Shown here: positions 30,100 to 38,385 of the stretch, one piece after another
Layout of the letters: each line of letters begins with the position of its first letter
How positions within the stretch are numbered: the stretch's first letter is position 1
Assembly (NCBI RefSeq): GCF_001886955.1
Contig: NZ_CP016804.1
Span: 186,001-250,000 of the forward strand
DNA length: 64,000 nucleotides
Reading direction: 5' to 3'
From: Halodesulfurarchaeum formicicum
Lineage (GTDB): Archaea; Halobacteriota; Halobacteria; Halobacteriales; Halobacteriaceae
Position numbers and translations under genes: made by a program
Notes under the pieces: model-generated
Seen by the model: only the letters and a program-made list of their open reading frames with translations
What the model was told of the DNA's origin: nothing
The model's database searches: none

Positions 30100-31048
30100 C
30101 CCGTTGCGCTCACCGGTCACGATCACGTGGGAAGTCACGTTTGGCTGTAATCTGCACTGTGATCATTGCCTCTCCGGGAGTGGCCCCGCACAGCAATCGT
30201 CTGACGAACTGTCTACTGCCGAGGCAAAGGAATTCATCGCGGAGTGTGACGAGATGGACATCTTCCAGGTGAATATTGGTGGGGGTGAGCCGTTTGTTAG
30301 ACCGGACATCCTTGAACTCCTCGCTGATCTCACGGATCGGGGAATCTCTACTTGTGTGAGTACCAATGGAACACAGTTGGACGCGACCGTTTTGGATCGG
30401 CTGGAAGAGATGGACCCCTTATACCTGCAGGTGAGTCTGGACGGACTTCAGCCAGAAAACGACGCGTTACGTGGGGATGGTGTTTTTAATTCTGTTCTAG
30501 ACACGCTTTCTGAACTTGCAGAACGAGATATTGGGACCACCGTGAATACGGTTGTCACGAGCCAAAACGTCCACGATTTGGACGAAATATACGAGCTAGC
30601 GGGGAGTTATGGAGCGGGTCTTCGCCTCAACCGGTTCCGCCCCAGCGGACGTGGTGAAGATGTCTGGGATAGGCTTCGACTGGACACTGATCAGATCACG
30701 TACCTGCATTCCTGGTTGAGCGATCACCCTGATGTTCGAACAGGCGACTCGTTCTTTTACCTGAACGCAATGGGTGAAGTTCGAAACGAGACTTTGAAAG
30801 AATGTGGAGCCGGGTCTATGACTTGCTTGGTCGATCCCGTTGGGGATGTGTACCCCTGTGCGTTCACTCAATGGCCGGAAGTAAAATCGGGCAACGTCAT
30901 TTCGGACGGCTTCCAAACTGCATGGGACGAACTTACCTCTCTTGGGACCCACGTCGATGACCACGAAGGATGTCCAGCAGTTGCGATGGGTAGCAAGGAC
31001 TCAGAAGGAGAGGATCCTCAACTACGCTCGATTTTGCACGGTGACTGA
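30089..31048 (+). CDS. mftC: Mycofactocin radical SAM maturase MftC, reduced SPASM region
   Basis: A 319-aa radical SAM enzyme expected to modify the Val-Tyr end of MftA. Cys20, Cys24 and Cys27 (CNLHCDHC) bind the SAM cluster. GGGEPFVRPDIL, STNGTQLD, QVSLDGLQPEND, RFRPSGRGEDVW and TGDSFFYLN match actinobacterial MftC closely. The C-terminal part keeps Cys239, Cys246 and Cys257 (CGAGSMTCLVDPVGDVYPC) and Cys295 (EGCPAVAM). The usual CxxCx5CxGGC block has shrunk to that single Cys, and the last Cys is missing. I recall about 390 aa for the mycobacterial enzyme. No frameshift restoring the missing cysteines is seen. It may bind fewer auxiliary clusters. Confidence 0.92.
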   Translation: MSRSPLRSPVTITWEVTFGCNLHCDHCLSGSGPAQQSSDELSTAEAKEFIAECDEMDIFQVNIGGGEPFVRPDILELLADLTDRGISTCVSTNGTQLDATVLDRLEEMDPLYLQVSLDGLQPENDALRGDGVFNSVLDTLSELAERDIGTTVNTVVTSQNVHDLDEIYELAGSYGAGLRLNRFRPSGRGEDVWDRLRLDTDQITYLHSWLSDHPDVRTGDSFFYLNAMGEVRNETLKECGAGSMTCLVDPVGDVYPCAFTQWPEVKSGNVISDGFQTAWDELTSLGTHVDDHEGCPAVAMGSKDSEGEDPQLRSILHGD

Positions 31049-31054
31049 CCCAAA

Positions 31055-32560
31055 ATGTCACGAACGAGTGGCCAGTACCGTCTCCGGGACAGTGTTTCGA
31101 TTCAGAATGGTCTTGTTTCTCGGTCTGGTCCTCTCGTTGTAACTCGGTTGAACGACTCTGCCCAGGATCTCCTCAAGACGGTTTCCACTGATGAGTTTCA
31201 GTCAGTAACGGCGATTGCTAGGGAAGGCGGGGTTTCAGCGGAATCGACTGGAGCACTACTCAGTGATCTTTACAATCGCGGCTTTCTCGAGTGGAGGCCC
31301 GCACGTGACCCAGAGTTTCAGCCACCCGTCTCGATCATCTTGACAGTACGAAACGAAGCAGACGCAATAGAGCCGGCTTTGGACGCTTTGGCCGATCTGA
31401 ATTACCCTGAGTACGAGGTCGTCGTTGTTGATGACGGCTCCACAGACGACACACGGGAATTAATCCGATCACACTCTCTGACAGCGGATGGGAACTTGCG
31501 TCTCGTTCCTGTTGGATCTGACACGGAACCACTCGGCATCGGTGCGAGCCGAAACCGGGGTGTTTCGAGTGCGGCGAACGAGATCATCGCGTTCACGGAT
31601 GCAGACTGTCGTCCGAATCGGGCGTGGCTATCGAATCTTGTTCCCGCTCTGGCCACTCATGATGTGGTCGGTGGACGTGTCCGCCCTACCGATACAGCAC
31701 GGCCCATGCATGAGTATGAAGGGATCCACTCCTCTTTGGATATGGGTCCACGTGCGTCCCCAGTGGACCGAGAACAGTCGACACCCTACCTTCCAACTGC
31801 CAATCTTGTCGGCCACCGAGAGGTGTTTGAGAAAACCCCCTTCCCAGAACGAAACGTCGCCGAGGACGTTGGTGTTAGCTGGGACGCACTGGCGAATGGA
31901 TTTGATCTGGTGTACGATCCAACTGGTGTTGTCGAGCACGACTACGGAGGAGTCACCAATTTTCTCGGACGACGTCTTTCTTACGGCGGTTCTGAAGCGC
32001 TTTTGGCCAAATTGTACGGCCACCCCGGCTCGGTGTCGCTGCCAGCGATCTCCTTGGTTGGTTTGGTATTGCTCGCGGTCTTGCCTGTGGTCAATTCTAT
32101 GCTGAATATTGGTGCTTCTCTGGGCACATTTTTGGCAGCTATGACGGTTCTCGGTTTCGTCATCACGCCCACAAAACAGGCATTCACTTCAGTGATAACC
32201 GGGTCCATTCGTGTGTCTGCGGCTGTGGCTGGTCTCTTCCGTGGCTCACTTTCACGAGTCTACGGTTTCGCTCTCGAAGTTACGCGCTATTATTCGCTTC
32301 CCTTAGTCGCGCTTGGGATTTTAGCAGGTGTTGGCGGCTTAGAGTTTCTTGCCATTAGCTTACTTGCCATCCCGGGGATCTGTGTGGTGGTGGCTCTGGC
32401 TATAGATCTGTCCGTTAATCGGCCTTCAAGCCCTGTTCGATACTCCCTCTTGTACCTCGTTGACCATCTTACCTACCAGATTGGAGCCTACCGTGGTGCG
32501 GTGGAAAACCGTACTGTTGCCCATCTTCGCCCCTCGAGTCGGTTTTCTCTCACTCTGTAG
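31055..32560 (+). CDS. mftF: Mycofactocin glycosyltransferase MftF
   Basis: A 501-aa family 2 glycosyltransferase that in known systems decorates premycofactocin with a beta-1,4-linked sugar chain. Residues 1-80 form an MftF-specific N-terminal domain (VVTRLNDSAQDLL...GFLEW). The GT2 core follows with VSIILTVRNEADAIEPALD, VVVVDDGSTDDTRELI, the metal-binding FTDADCRPNRAW, TANLVGHREVF and EDVGVSW. Several C-terminal membrane segments are present from about residue 330. It begins 6 bp after mftC. The strong match implies that this archaeon makes a glycosylated mycofactocin. Confidence 0.92.
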   Translation: MSRTSGQYRLRDSVSIQNGLVSRSGPLVVTRLNDSAQDLLKTVSTDEFQSVTAIAREGGVSAESTGALLSDLYNRGFLEWRPARDPEFQPPVSIILTVRNEADAIEPALDALADLNYPEYEVVVVDDGSTDDTRELIRSHSLTADGNLRLVPVGSDTEPLGIGASRNRGVSSAANEIIAFTDADCRPNRAWLSNLVPALATHDVVGGRVRPTDTARPMHEYEGIHSSLDMGPRASPVDREQSTPYLPTANLVGHREVFEKTPFPERNVAEDVGVSWDALANGFDLVYDPTGVVEHDYGGVTNFLGRRLSYGGSEALLAKLYGHPGSVSLPAISLVGLVLLAVLPVVNSMLNIGASLGTFLAAMTVLGFVITPTKQAFTSVITGSIRVSAAVAGLFRGSLSRVYGFALEVTRYYSLPLVALGILAGVGGLEFLAISLLAIPGICVVVALAIDLSVNRPSSPVRYSLLYLVDHLTYQIGAYRGAVENRTVAHLRPSSRFSLTL

Positions 32561-32797
32561 TCGAAAGGTCGGTCGCTCGGCCAGTTCTTCGTGCAAGAAA
32601 CAATACTCCCAGATGACCATTATCGGAACGGGGTTTCGATTTTGGGGCAACGAGGGCTCCATTGCCAATCCCTATATGCCTAAACCCAATTTTTATATTC
32701 CCCCGCGTATACTGGGTGTGTGTAGCAGTGTGATGGAACCGAATCACACACCGACCACCTAAAGACACAGAACGAGCACGAACTCTATGAGCCAGCT

Positions 32798-32959
32798 GTG
32801 TGGCCGCATGATCCACGCGGCAATCCCACGGCGAAAGATGGTTCAGCGGAGCACGTGCTGTGGTTAAATCAACATGCCAAATACACCAACCAAAAATTGG
32901 AGGCGAACGGTACACAGGAGGCGAACCGACAACGCAGTAGCTGGGCATCTGCAAACTAA
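32798..32959 (+). CDS. Candidate small ORF before BCCT gene, possibly frameshifted
   Basis: A 53-codon frame beginning at GTG (VWPHDPRGNPTAKDG...) and ending ...SSWASAN, 30 bp before the BCCT start. Composition and codon use look like haloarchaeal protein (acidic, Asn/Gln-rich), and the same frame stays open back to 32726 (...HLKTQNEHELYEPA) without an ATG. An ATG at 32733 in another frame runs only nine codons. This may be a short gene with a non-ATG start, a frameshifted remnant, or chance. Unrecognised. Confidence 0.35.
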   Translation: MWPHDPRGNPTAKDGSAEHVLWLNQHAKYTNQKLEANGTQEANRQRSSWASAN

Positions 32960-32989
32960 CTCGGAACCCAAAACCAATCGACGACACGC

Positions 32990-34603
32990 ATGAAATTAAT
33001 GGAGATTTTTGGTTTGGAAGGGGCTGAGTTTAATGAGAAAATGCTTTTCTTCCTCACTGCAGTTGGACTCGCTGTTCTGGGTGCAATTGGAATTTTGAGC
33101 CCGCAGTGGTTCAATGACATGATGATGGCGGGCTATGACTTTGTTCTCCATAACTTCGGCTGGTGGTTTATGGTACTGGGATTTGCGCTTCTGGCGTTTT
33201 CCGTGTTCATGACTTTCTCGAAGTACGGAAAAATTCGCATTGGCGGTCAGGATGCAGAACCTGAATTCGGCCTATTTGGATGGATCGCGATGGTATTTAC
33301 TGTCGGATACAGTGGTTCGATCATCATTTGGGGTGTTGGGGAGCCTGCTTCGATCATGGCTGCTCCGCCCCCAGAGCCGTGGCCAGTGAGTGGCGCGCTT
33401 GAATCCATGTCGCTTTCGTTCATGTTTATCCACGAGATCTTCCCCGGGCTAGCGATGTGGTACCCTCCCTTCGCTCTCGCATTTGCCCTCACAATTTACA
33501 ACCGGAACGTGGACCGATTCAAAATCAGTTCTATGCTCAAACCGCTCCTCGGAGACGGGGACCACAAGTACCTCTACTGGGTTGTGGACCTGGCCTCCCT
33601 AATCGCTATTGTAGGGGGAATTGCAGCGACGATGGGGTTCTCTGCCCAGACATTCGATGCGCTCATCAGTGATGTATTCAATATGCCAGGATCTTCCCTG
33701 ACGTACATACTATTTGGATTAATCGGCTTGGTGTTCCTCGGAGACGTCTGGCTCGGACTTCACAAGGGCATCCAGAACGCTGCGAGAGCGACGGTGATTC
33801 TGGCGATGATTTCGGCCGGGTTCCTGTTGGTGGTGGGCCCAACCTTGTCCGCGATCAATATCGGGCTGGATGCAACTGGGATCTGGATCAACAACATGTT
33901 CCGACTTTCGTTCTTCACGGATCCCACCGCAGCTGGCGATTGGGGCCACTATTGGACCAGTTTCTGGTGGGCCTGGTGGGCAGCGTGGGGCATCTTTGTT
34001 GGCAGCTTTGTCGCCCGGGTCTCCAAGGGCCGAACTCTTCGAGAGACGTTTGTGAGTTTGGTCGCCATTCCCGGTGTCTTCCTGTGGATTCAGCACTCGA
34101 TCATTGGCGGATGGGTTCTCTCCCCGGGTTATGTCGAACCGGTAACTGAGGCCGTTTCTTCCGGAGGAATTCCTGCTGCGATTGCCGAAGCAGTCAATCT
34201 CACCCCATATGGGTTGGTTTTGGCTGTTCTGTTCGTCCTCGTGATCACCGGGTATGTGATTACCTCCCTCGATTCGACTGTGTTTATCCTCTCTTCGATT
34301 ACCCTTGGGACCGAAAATCCCAATGCTCGGAACCGGGCATGGTGGGGTGTTCTGCTCGCGTTCGTGGGTGTGATGACGATTGAACTCCCCCTGTTTAGCG
34401 CAATGCAGGCATTCCCAGTGATTTTGGCATTCCCGTTCACCGTCTTCCTTGTCGCGATAGCATTCTCCAGTTACGTTGCTGCCAGGGATTACTTCAGAGC
34501 TAATGTGCTGGAAGACGGGGAAGAGCATTCCAGCTTTATCACCCGCAAATCCGAACCACAACCGGCTCAAAAACAATCCCAGCCTGCACCGGACGACGAT
34601 TAA
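32990..34603 (+). CDS. BCCT-family (betaine/carnitine/choline type) transporter, divergent
   Basis: A 537-aa protein with about 12 membrane helices and a Gln/Pro-rich acidic tail. Family landmarks are IIWGVGEPASIMAAPP near residue 115, the late WWAWWAAWGIFVGSFVARVSKGRTLRE and ITSLDSTVFILSSIT. The Gly-rich GMGIGLMF-like segment of typical members is GYSGSIII here, and the usual HWG...WAIYA motif reads HEIFPGLAMWYPPFA. Two substrate-contact regions therefore differ from betaine carriers. Its place inside the mycofactocin locus suggests import of the substrate to be oxidised rather than osmoprotection. The substrate is unknown. Confidence 0.87.
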   Translation: MKLMEIFGLEGAEFNEKMLFFLTAVGLAVLGAIGILSPQWFNDMMMAGYDFVLHNFGWWFMVLGFALLAFSVFMTFSKYGKIRIGGQDAEPEFGLFGWIAMVFTVGYSGSIIIWGVGEPASIMAAPPPEPWPVSGALESMSLSFMFIHEIFPGLAMWYPPFALAFALTIYNRNVDRFKISSMLKPLLGDGDHKYLYWVVDLASLIAIVGGIAATMGFSAQTFDALISDVFNMPGSSLTYILFGLIGLVFLGDVWLGLHKGIQNAARATVILAMISAGFLLVVGPTLSAINIGLDATGIWINNMFRLSFFTDPTAAGDWGHYWTSFWWAWWAAWGIFVGSFVARVSKGRTLRETFVSLVAIPGVFLWIQHSIIGGWVLSPGYVEPVTEAVSSGGIPAAIAEAVNLTPYGLVLAVLFVLVITGYVITSLDSTVFILSSITLGTENPNARNRAWWGVLLAFVGVMTIELPLFSAMQAFPVILAFPFTVFLVAIAFSSYVAARDYFRANVLEDGEEHSSFITRKSEPQPAQKQSQPAPDDD

Positions 34604-34666
34604 ATCGCGCCCAGCGGGCCAATTTCGAGGATCGTTTAATTTTAGTTTTGACTTTCCCTCCAAGGT

Positions 34667-35083
34667 CTACTGGGTTACAAGAGTGATAGATATAACTGCA
34701 AATACGAGCCCTGCAGCCTTTTTCATCCCAATGGGCTCTTTAAATATGAGAACGCCTAGGACGGCTGCGATGACGAAGTATAACCCGCTTATCGGAGTTA
34801 CAACCGATGCATCTCCGGTTTTCAGTGCGGAATACATGGTTACTGCTCCGATAGCACTTGCTATTCCTGCTCCCAGTGCATACGTTACACCAGTCGGATC
34901 GAAATCGGCCGGATTCTGTGAGTTGTACAGGTAGTTTCCTAACAAAAAAACACTCGCCGATGCATATGTTACAAGTGTTGCCAAGTCCGACGAGATCGTT
35001 TCTGTGGAAATCTTTGCAAAAATTGCCCATCCGCCCCATGCCACCATTGTTACTACAGCAAGCCAAATTGCCGTCGTAGCCAT
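34667..35083 (-). CDS. Small EamA-family membrane protein
   Basis: A 138-aa protein with four to five hydrophobic segments (WLAVVTMVAWGGWAIFAKIS, ATLVTYASASVFLLGNYL, ALGAGIASAIGAVTMYSALK, GLYFVIAAVLGVLIFKEPIG, AGLVFAVISITLVTQ). It is a single EamA domain, half the size of usual drug/metabolite exporters, so it probably works as a dimer. It is convergent with the BCCT gene and divergent from mftE. Its role in the locus is unknown; efflux of a product is one option. Confidence 0.82.
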   Translation of the reverse strand: MATTAIWLAVVTMVAWGGWAIFAKISTETISSDLATLVTYASASVFLLGNYLYNSQNPADFDPTGVTYALGAGIASAIGAVTMYSALKTGDASVVTPISGLYFVIAAVLGVLIFKEPIGMKKAAGLVFAVISITLVTQ

Positions 35084-35345
35084 GTTACAGAAAAATCCAC
35101 ACGGAATACTATAAGTGTTAGTGCGAATGTGGGCGTCAAGAACACGACTCGATTAACTGATCGGATCGGCGTGTATCTGGGCCCAATAGCCAGGTAACAA
35201 GGGTGGGTGACACGCGGCGATACGGTGTTCGCTGAACTGTTGACATACAACTCCGGCTATTGGTGCCCACTTCATTAACAGTTTCCAGGGGTCGTAATTG
35301 TTGTGATCTATTTAGTATCTAACTTTTCTCAAGTACATCGCTTTC

Positions 35346-35356
35346 AAATTTATTAT
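35346..35356 (+). promoter_or_regulatory. TATA-like box of mftE
   Basis: AAATTTATTAT lies about 28 nt before the ATG at 35379, consistent with a leaderless transcript. It decides the choice of that ATG over 35355 (inside the box) and 35394. Confidence 0.55.
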
Positions 35357-35378
35357 GCTGTGCTCAAAACTGCTTACC

Positions 35379-36140
35379 ATGCGTTCTGTAAAAATGAACG
35401 AACTCGCTTGGACTTCCATAGAAGAGGTCGCGGGCCAAGAAGTCCATACTGTAATCATTCCAATTGGAGCGACAGAACAACATGGGCCACACCTCCCGGT
35501 TGGAACTGATTCGATGATTGGCGAGGAAATATCGACTCGGGTCGCAAACCGGCTCGGTGACACACTTGTGGCCCCTCCGATTCAAGTTGGGTGTTCACCT
35601 AGCCATTCCGATTATCCGGGCACGATCTCGATCAGTTCCGACGTTCTCAAAGGTCTTATAGACGATTATCTTGACTCACTCGATGGCCATGGATTTCAAT
35701 TCGCAGTCTTGCTCCCCTCTCACGGTGGAAATTTCCCGCCTGTTGAAACCGCAGCTGCCGAACTGGCCCCAAAATACTCGGAGCTCTCGCTCATCCCGAT
35801 TGTAGACCTGAACCGTTTTACAGAACTAATAAATCAGGGGCTAGAAGAGGCCGGTTTGGAATACCAGGAGCCGGTTATCCATGGTGGCGGTACTGAAACC
35901 GCGATGATGATGGCTATTGAACCATCACGTGTCCGTAATTCCGAATTGCGCCCTGGTAATGAGGGTCTAAAATCTCGTTCTGCGGTCCTGAATCTCGGCT
36001 TTCAGTCGGTAACGGATGCTGGAGTTTTGGGTGATCCGACTGTGGCAACCCCTGAAATAGGTGAGCACATTATCACGTCCCTGGTAGACGGGTATACAGC
36101 CATGATTGAACATGAACGGACCAGGTTACGGAACTGGTAG
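35379..36140 (+). CDS. mftE: Mycofactocin peptidase MftE (creatininase family)
   Basis: A 253-aa protein of the creatininase/MftE metallopeptidase family. The metal ligands are visible in GATEQHGPHLPVGTD (Glu33, His35, Asp44) and in LLPSHGGNFPPVETAAAEL; a further Glu lies in HGGGTETAMMM. In characterised systems MftE releases the cross-linked Val-Tyr unit from the modified MftA. Here it has its own promoter and lies 2.8 kb after mftF, separated by the two transporter genes. Creatininase relatives also act on other amides, but the linkage to mftABCF makes MftE the best reading. Confidence 0.9.
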   Translation: MRSVKMNELAWTSIEEVAGQEVHTVIIPIGATEQHGPHLPVGTDSMIGEEISTRVANRLGDTLVAPPIQVGCSPSHSDYPGTISISSDVLKGLIDDYLDSLDGHGFQFAVLLPSHGGNFPPVETAAAELAPKYSELSLIPIVDLNRFTELINQGLEEAGLEYQEPVIHGGGTETAMMMAIEPSRVRNSELRPGNEGLKSRSAVLNLGFQSVTDAGVLGDPTVATPEIGEHIITSLVDGYTAMIEHERTRLRNW

Positions 36141-36743
36141 ATAGGCAAATTCGTATTGGCTTCACTCGAAATACGTTTTCTGTGTATTTTCATCCCCGAT
36201 CTGATCTATATAATTAAATGATTATATCGATAAAGTTACTTTCCCCAATAGTATATTTAATTTTGATAGTTTTAGGAGTTAGCTCCATCTCAAACATTAT
36301 AACAAATATTAATCATATATAAGTAATATATTATTGCAGTGAGATTATTCAGAACGAAAATTTCCGCATTTGGCACTTAATACCGAATATATGGCCATTT
36401 TTATCGATTTTGAGTTTTATCATAAATATGGTATTAGGATTTTTTATCAAATTTTATAATTTTACTGTATTAGTTCGACCCGTTGAACTAGTATCTGCGG
36501 TTAATAGGGTTTTGAAGCGGAAAAACTTCATTATTAGTATCGTAGCTGTCTTATTTCCACGGTCTTTGGAATGCAGCGACTTAATAATTATACTATCTGA
36601 TAGATCTAATAATTATCCAACTTTCTGTTAATTAGTTACGGCACAATTATAATGAAAATAGAATGATCCGGGCCGGTATAGAACCGCCCATCTAATCGGC
36701 ACCCAACTTCTTTTGAACTCCTCGCCGTAGAAACCAGCCACCA
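36141..36743. other. AT-rich spacer at right edge of low-GC region
   Basis: About 600 bp of very AT-rich DNA, with many TATA-like runs between 36200 and 36460, separating mftE from GC-rich housekeeping genes. I find no convincing gene, RNA or mobile-element remnant. Its composition mirrors the spacer at 13641-14426, and together they bracket the low-GC region. Confidence 0.65.
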
Positions 36744-37445
36744 ATGAGCGATCGAGGACCTGTATTGCCCCCGATTTTCGTCTCGCCCCGGGCGAGATGG
36801 ATCGCCATCCTCTCGCTTCTCGCACTTCTGGTCCTCGCTGGAGTCGGGCTCGTTCTCTTCGATTACTCCTTCGGATCGATGCTCGATGCCCAGACCGTCC
36901 GGGAGACCGTCGAGTCCTTTGGCCTGCTTGCGCCACTCGTTTTCATCCTGATTCAGGCCACACAGGTCGTGGTGGCTCCGATCCCGGGACAGGTGCTCGC
37001 ACTGGCCGGCGGGTACGCCTTCGGCCCGGTGCTCGGCACAATCTACAGCCTCATCGGGGCGACTATCGGGAGTGCGGTGGCCTTCGGGTTGAGCCGCCGA
37101 TTCGGGCGACCCGCAGTAAAGCGACTGGTCCATCCCCTGACTCTCGAAATGGTCGACGGATTTCTCGAAGATCACGGCCGATTGGCCGTCTTTCTGGTCT
37201 TTCTGGTGCCCGGCCTCCCGGACGACGCGCTCTGTTTCGTCTGCGGGCTCACCCCGCTCCCGCTCTCCCATCTCGTCGTTCTCTCTACGATCGGTCGAAT
37301 CCCGGGCTATGCTATGCTCAGTCTCGCTGGCGGCCGACTCGCGACCAACCGGCCCCTTGAGGCGATACTCATAATCGTGCTCATCGCGGTCCTGGCGGCG
37401 CTCGCGTACTCCCAGCGCGAGCGTCTACTCGAGTTCTCACGGTGA
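36744..37445 (+). CDS. TVP38/TMEM64-family membrane protein
   Basis: A 233-aa inner-membrane protein of the SNARE-associated/DedA-like superfamily. It has an N-terminal helix (WIAILSLLALLVLAGVGLVLF), then the family core AGGYAFGPVLGTIYSLIGATIGSAVAF and FLVPGLPDDALCFVCGLTPL, and a final helix before a basic tail. Relatives are thought to move lipids or small ions across membranes; no substrate can be assigned. GC content returns to the chromosomal norm from here on. Confidence 0.88.
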   Translation: MSDRGPVLPPIFVSPRARWIAILSLLALLVLAGVGLVLFDYSFGSMLDAQTVRETVESFGLLAPLVFILIQATQVVVAPIPGQVLALAGGYAFGPVLGTIYSLIGATIGSAVAFGLSRRFGRPAVKRLVHPLTLEMVDGFLEDHGRLAVFLVFLVPGLPDDALCFVCGLTPLPLSHLVVLSTIGRIPGYAMLSLAGGRLATNRPLEAILIIVLIAVLAALAYSQRERLLEFSR

Positions 37446-37521
37446 GTGTCGGCGTGAATCTGTCGTATCGAGGGATTTGTACCAACGGCCGCCGTAGAAA
37501 GATTCCCCAACCCTATCCACT

Positions 37522-38385
37522 ATGTCCTATCGCTACACCGGCGACACCCACCGTGCCCTCGTGGCGTCCTATCGGGCCGACGAAACGCCGTTTCCGACCG
37601 AGACTGATCTGGTCGCCCCCGAGCGCAATCACGCCCGCCGGGAAATCGCCCTGTTGAAGTGTCTGCTCTTTCCGCGGCTGTGGAACTCCGGGGACAACGT
37701 GGGCGACCCGGACGCAGTCCAGAAGTGTCTCTCCGAACTCGGGGAACTCTTCGCAACCGGGTTCCGACTCTATGGCGAATCCGATCCGGCGCCGCTGGTG
37801 ACGACGGTCCTCGATCAGATGCCCGAAATCAGGGATACGCTGAAGCGGGACGTGGTCGCCGCCTACAAGGGCGATCCGGCGGCCAAGAGTTACCGGGAGG
37901 TCATCCGCTCGTACCCGGGTTTCCAGGCGCTTTTGGTCCACCGTGTTGCGCATGTCCTCTACGAAGCGGGTGCGGAGGAGTACGCCCGGGAGCTCTCTGA
38001 GTGTGCCAAGACCGAGACCGGGATCGACATCCATCCGGGGGCCGAGATCGGCGAGTACTGTCTCATCGATCACGGAACTGGTGTCGTCATCGGCGAGACT
38101 GCGACGGTCGGGGACTGGGCCCGGATCTATCAGAACGTCACGCTGGGGGCACTACACTTCGAGGAGGCCGAAAACGAGGAGCACATGCTCCGCAAGGGCT
38201 ACAAGCGCCACCCGGACATCGGCGATCACGTCGTCATCGGGGCCGGGTCGAACATCATGGGTCCCGTCGAGGTCGGCGATCACGTCTCGATCGGCGCGAA
38301 CTCCTGGATCAGCGAGGACGTGCCCGATCACACTGTCGTCTTCATCGCGGATCACCCCGATCTGGAGCAGAAACCCACCGACTAG
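37522..38385 (+). CDS. Serine O-acetyltransferase (EpsC/CysE type)
   Basis: A 287-aa enzyme making O-acetylserine from serine and acetyl-CoA, the first step of cysteine synthesis. An N-terminal helical domain (about residues 1-165) precedes left-handed beta-helix repeats with IDIHPGAEIGEYCLIDHGTGVVIGET, then IYQNVTLGA, HPDIGDHVVIGAGSNIMGPVEVGDHVSIGANSWI. The active-site His in DIHPGA and in DHGTG is visible. It has the length of EpsC-like archaeal and plant-type forms. It overlaps the archaeosortase gene convergently by 4 bp. Confidence 0.9.
   Translation: MSYRYTGDTHRALVASYRADETPFPTETDLVAPERNHARREIALLKCLLFPRLWNSGDNVGDPDAVQKCLSELGELFATGFRLYGESDPAPLVTTVLDQMPEIRDTLKRDVVAAYKGDPAAKSYREVIRSYPGFQALLVHRVAHVLYEAGAEEYARELSECAKTETGIDIHPGAEIGEYCLIDHGTGVVIGETATVGDWARIYQNVTLGALHFEEAENEEHMLRKGYKRHPDIGDHVVIGAGSNIMGPVEVGDHVSIGANSWISEDVPDHTVVFIADHPDLEQKPTD

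Noticed and set aside
32780-32866. Short ATG-started frame MSQLCGRMIHAA... before the BCCT gene
   Set aside because: Only 26 codons with no motif; the overlapping frame ending at 32959 has better protein-like composition.
35379-36140. Reading this gene as creatininase or creatinine amidohydrolase
   Set aside because: The family fold is shared, but linkage to mftA, B, C and F makes the MftE peptidase role far more likely.
13641-36743. Search for att-like direct repeats or a tRNA target at the two edges of the low-GC region
   Set aside because: No shared repeat longer than chance was visible by eye, and no integrase or transposase gene lies inside.
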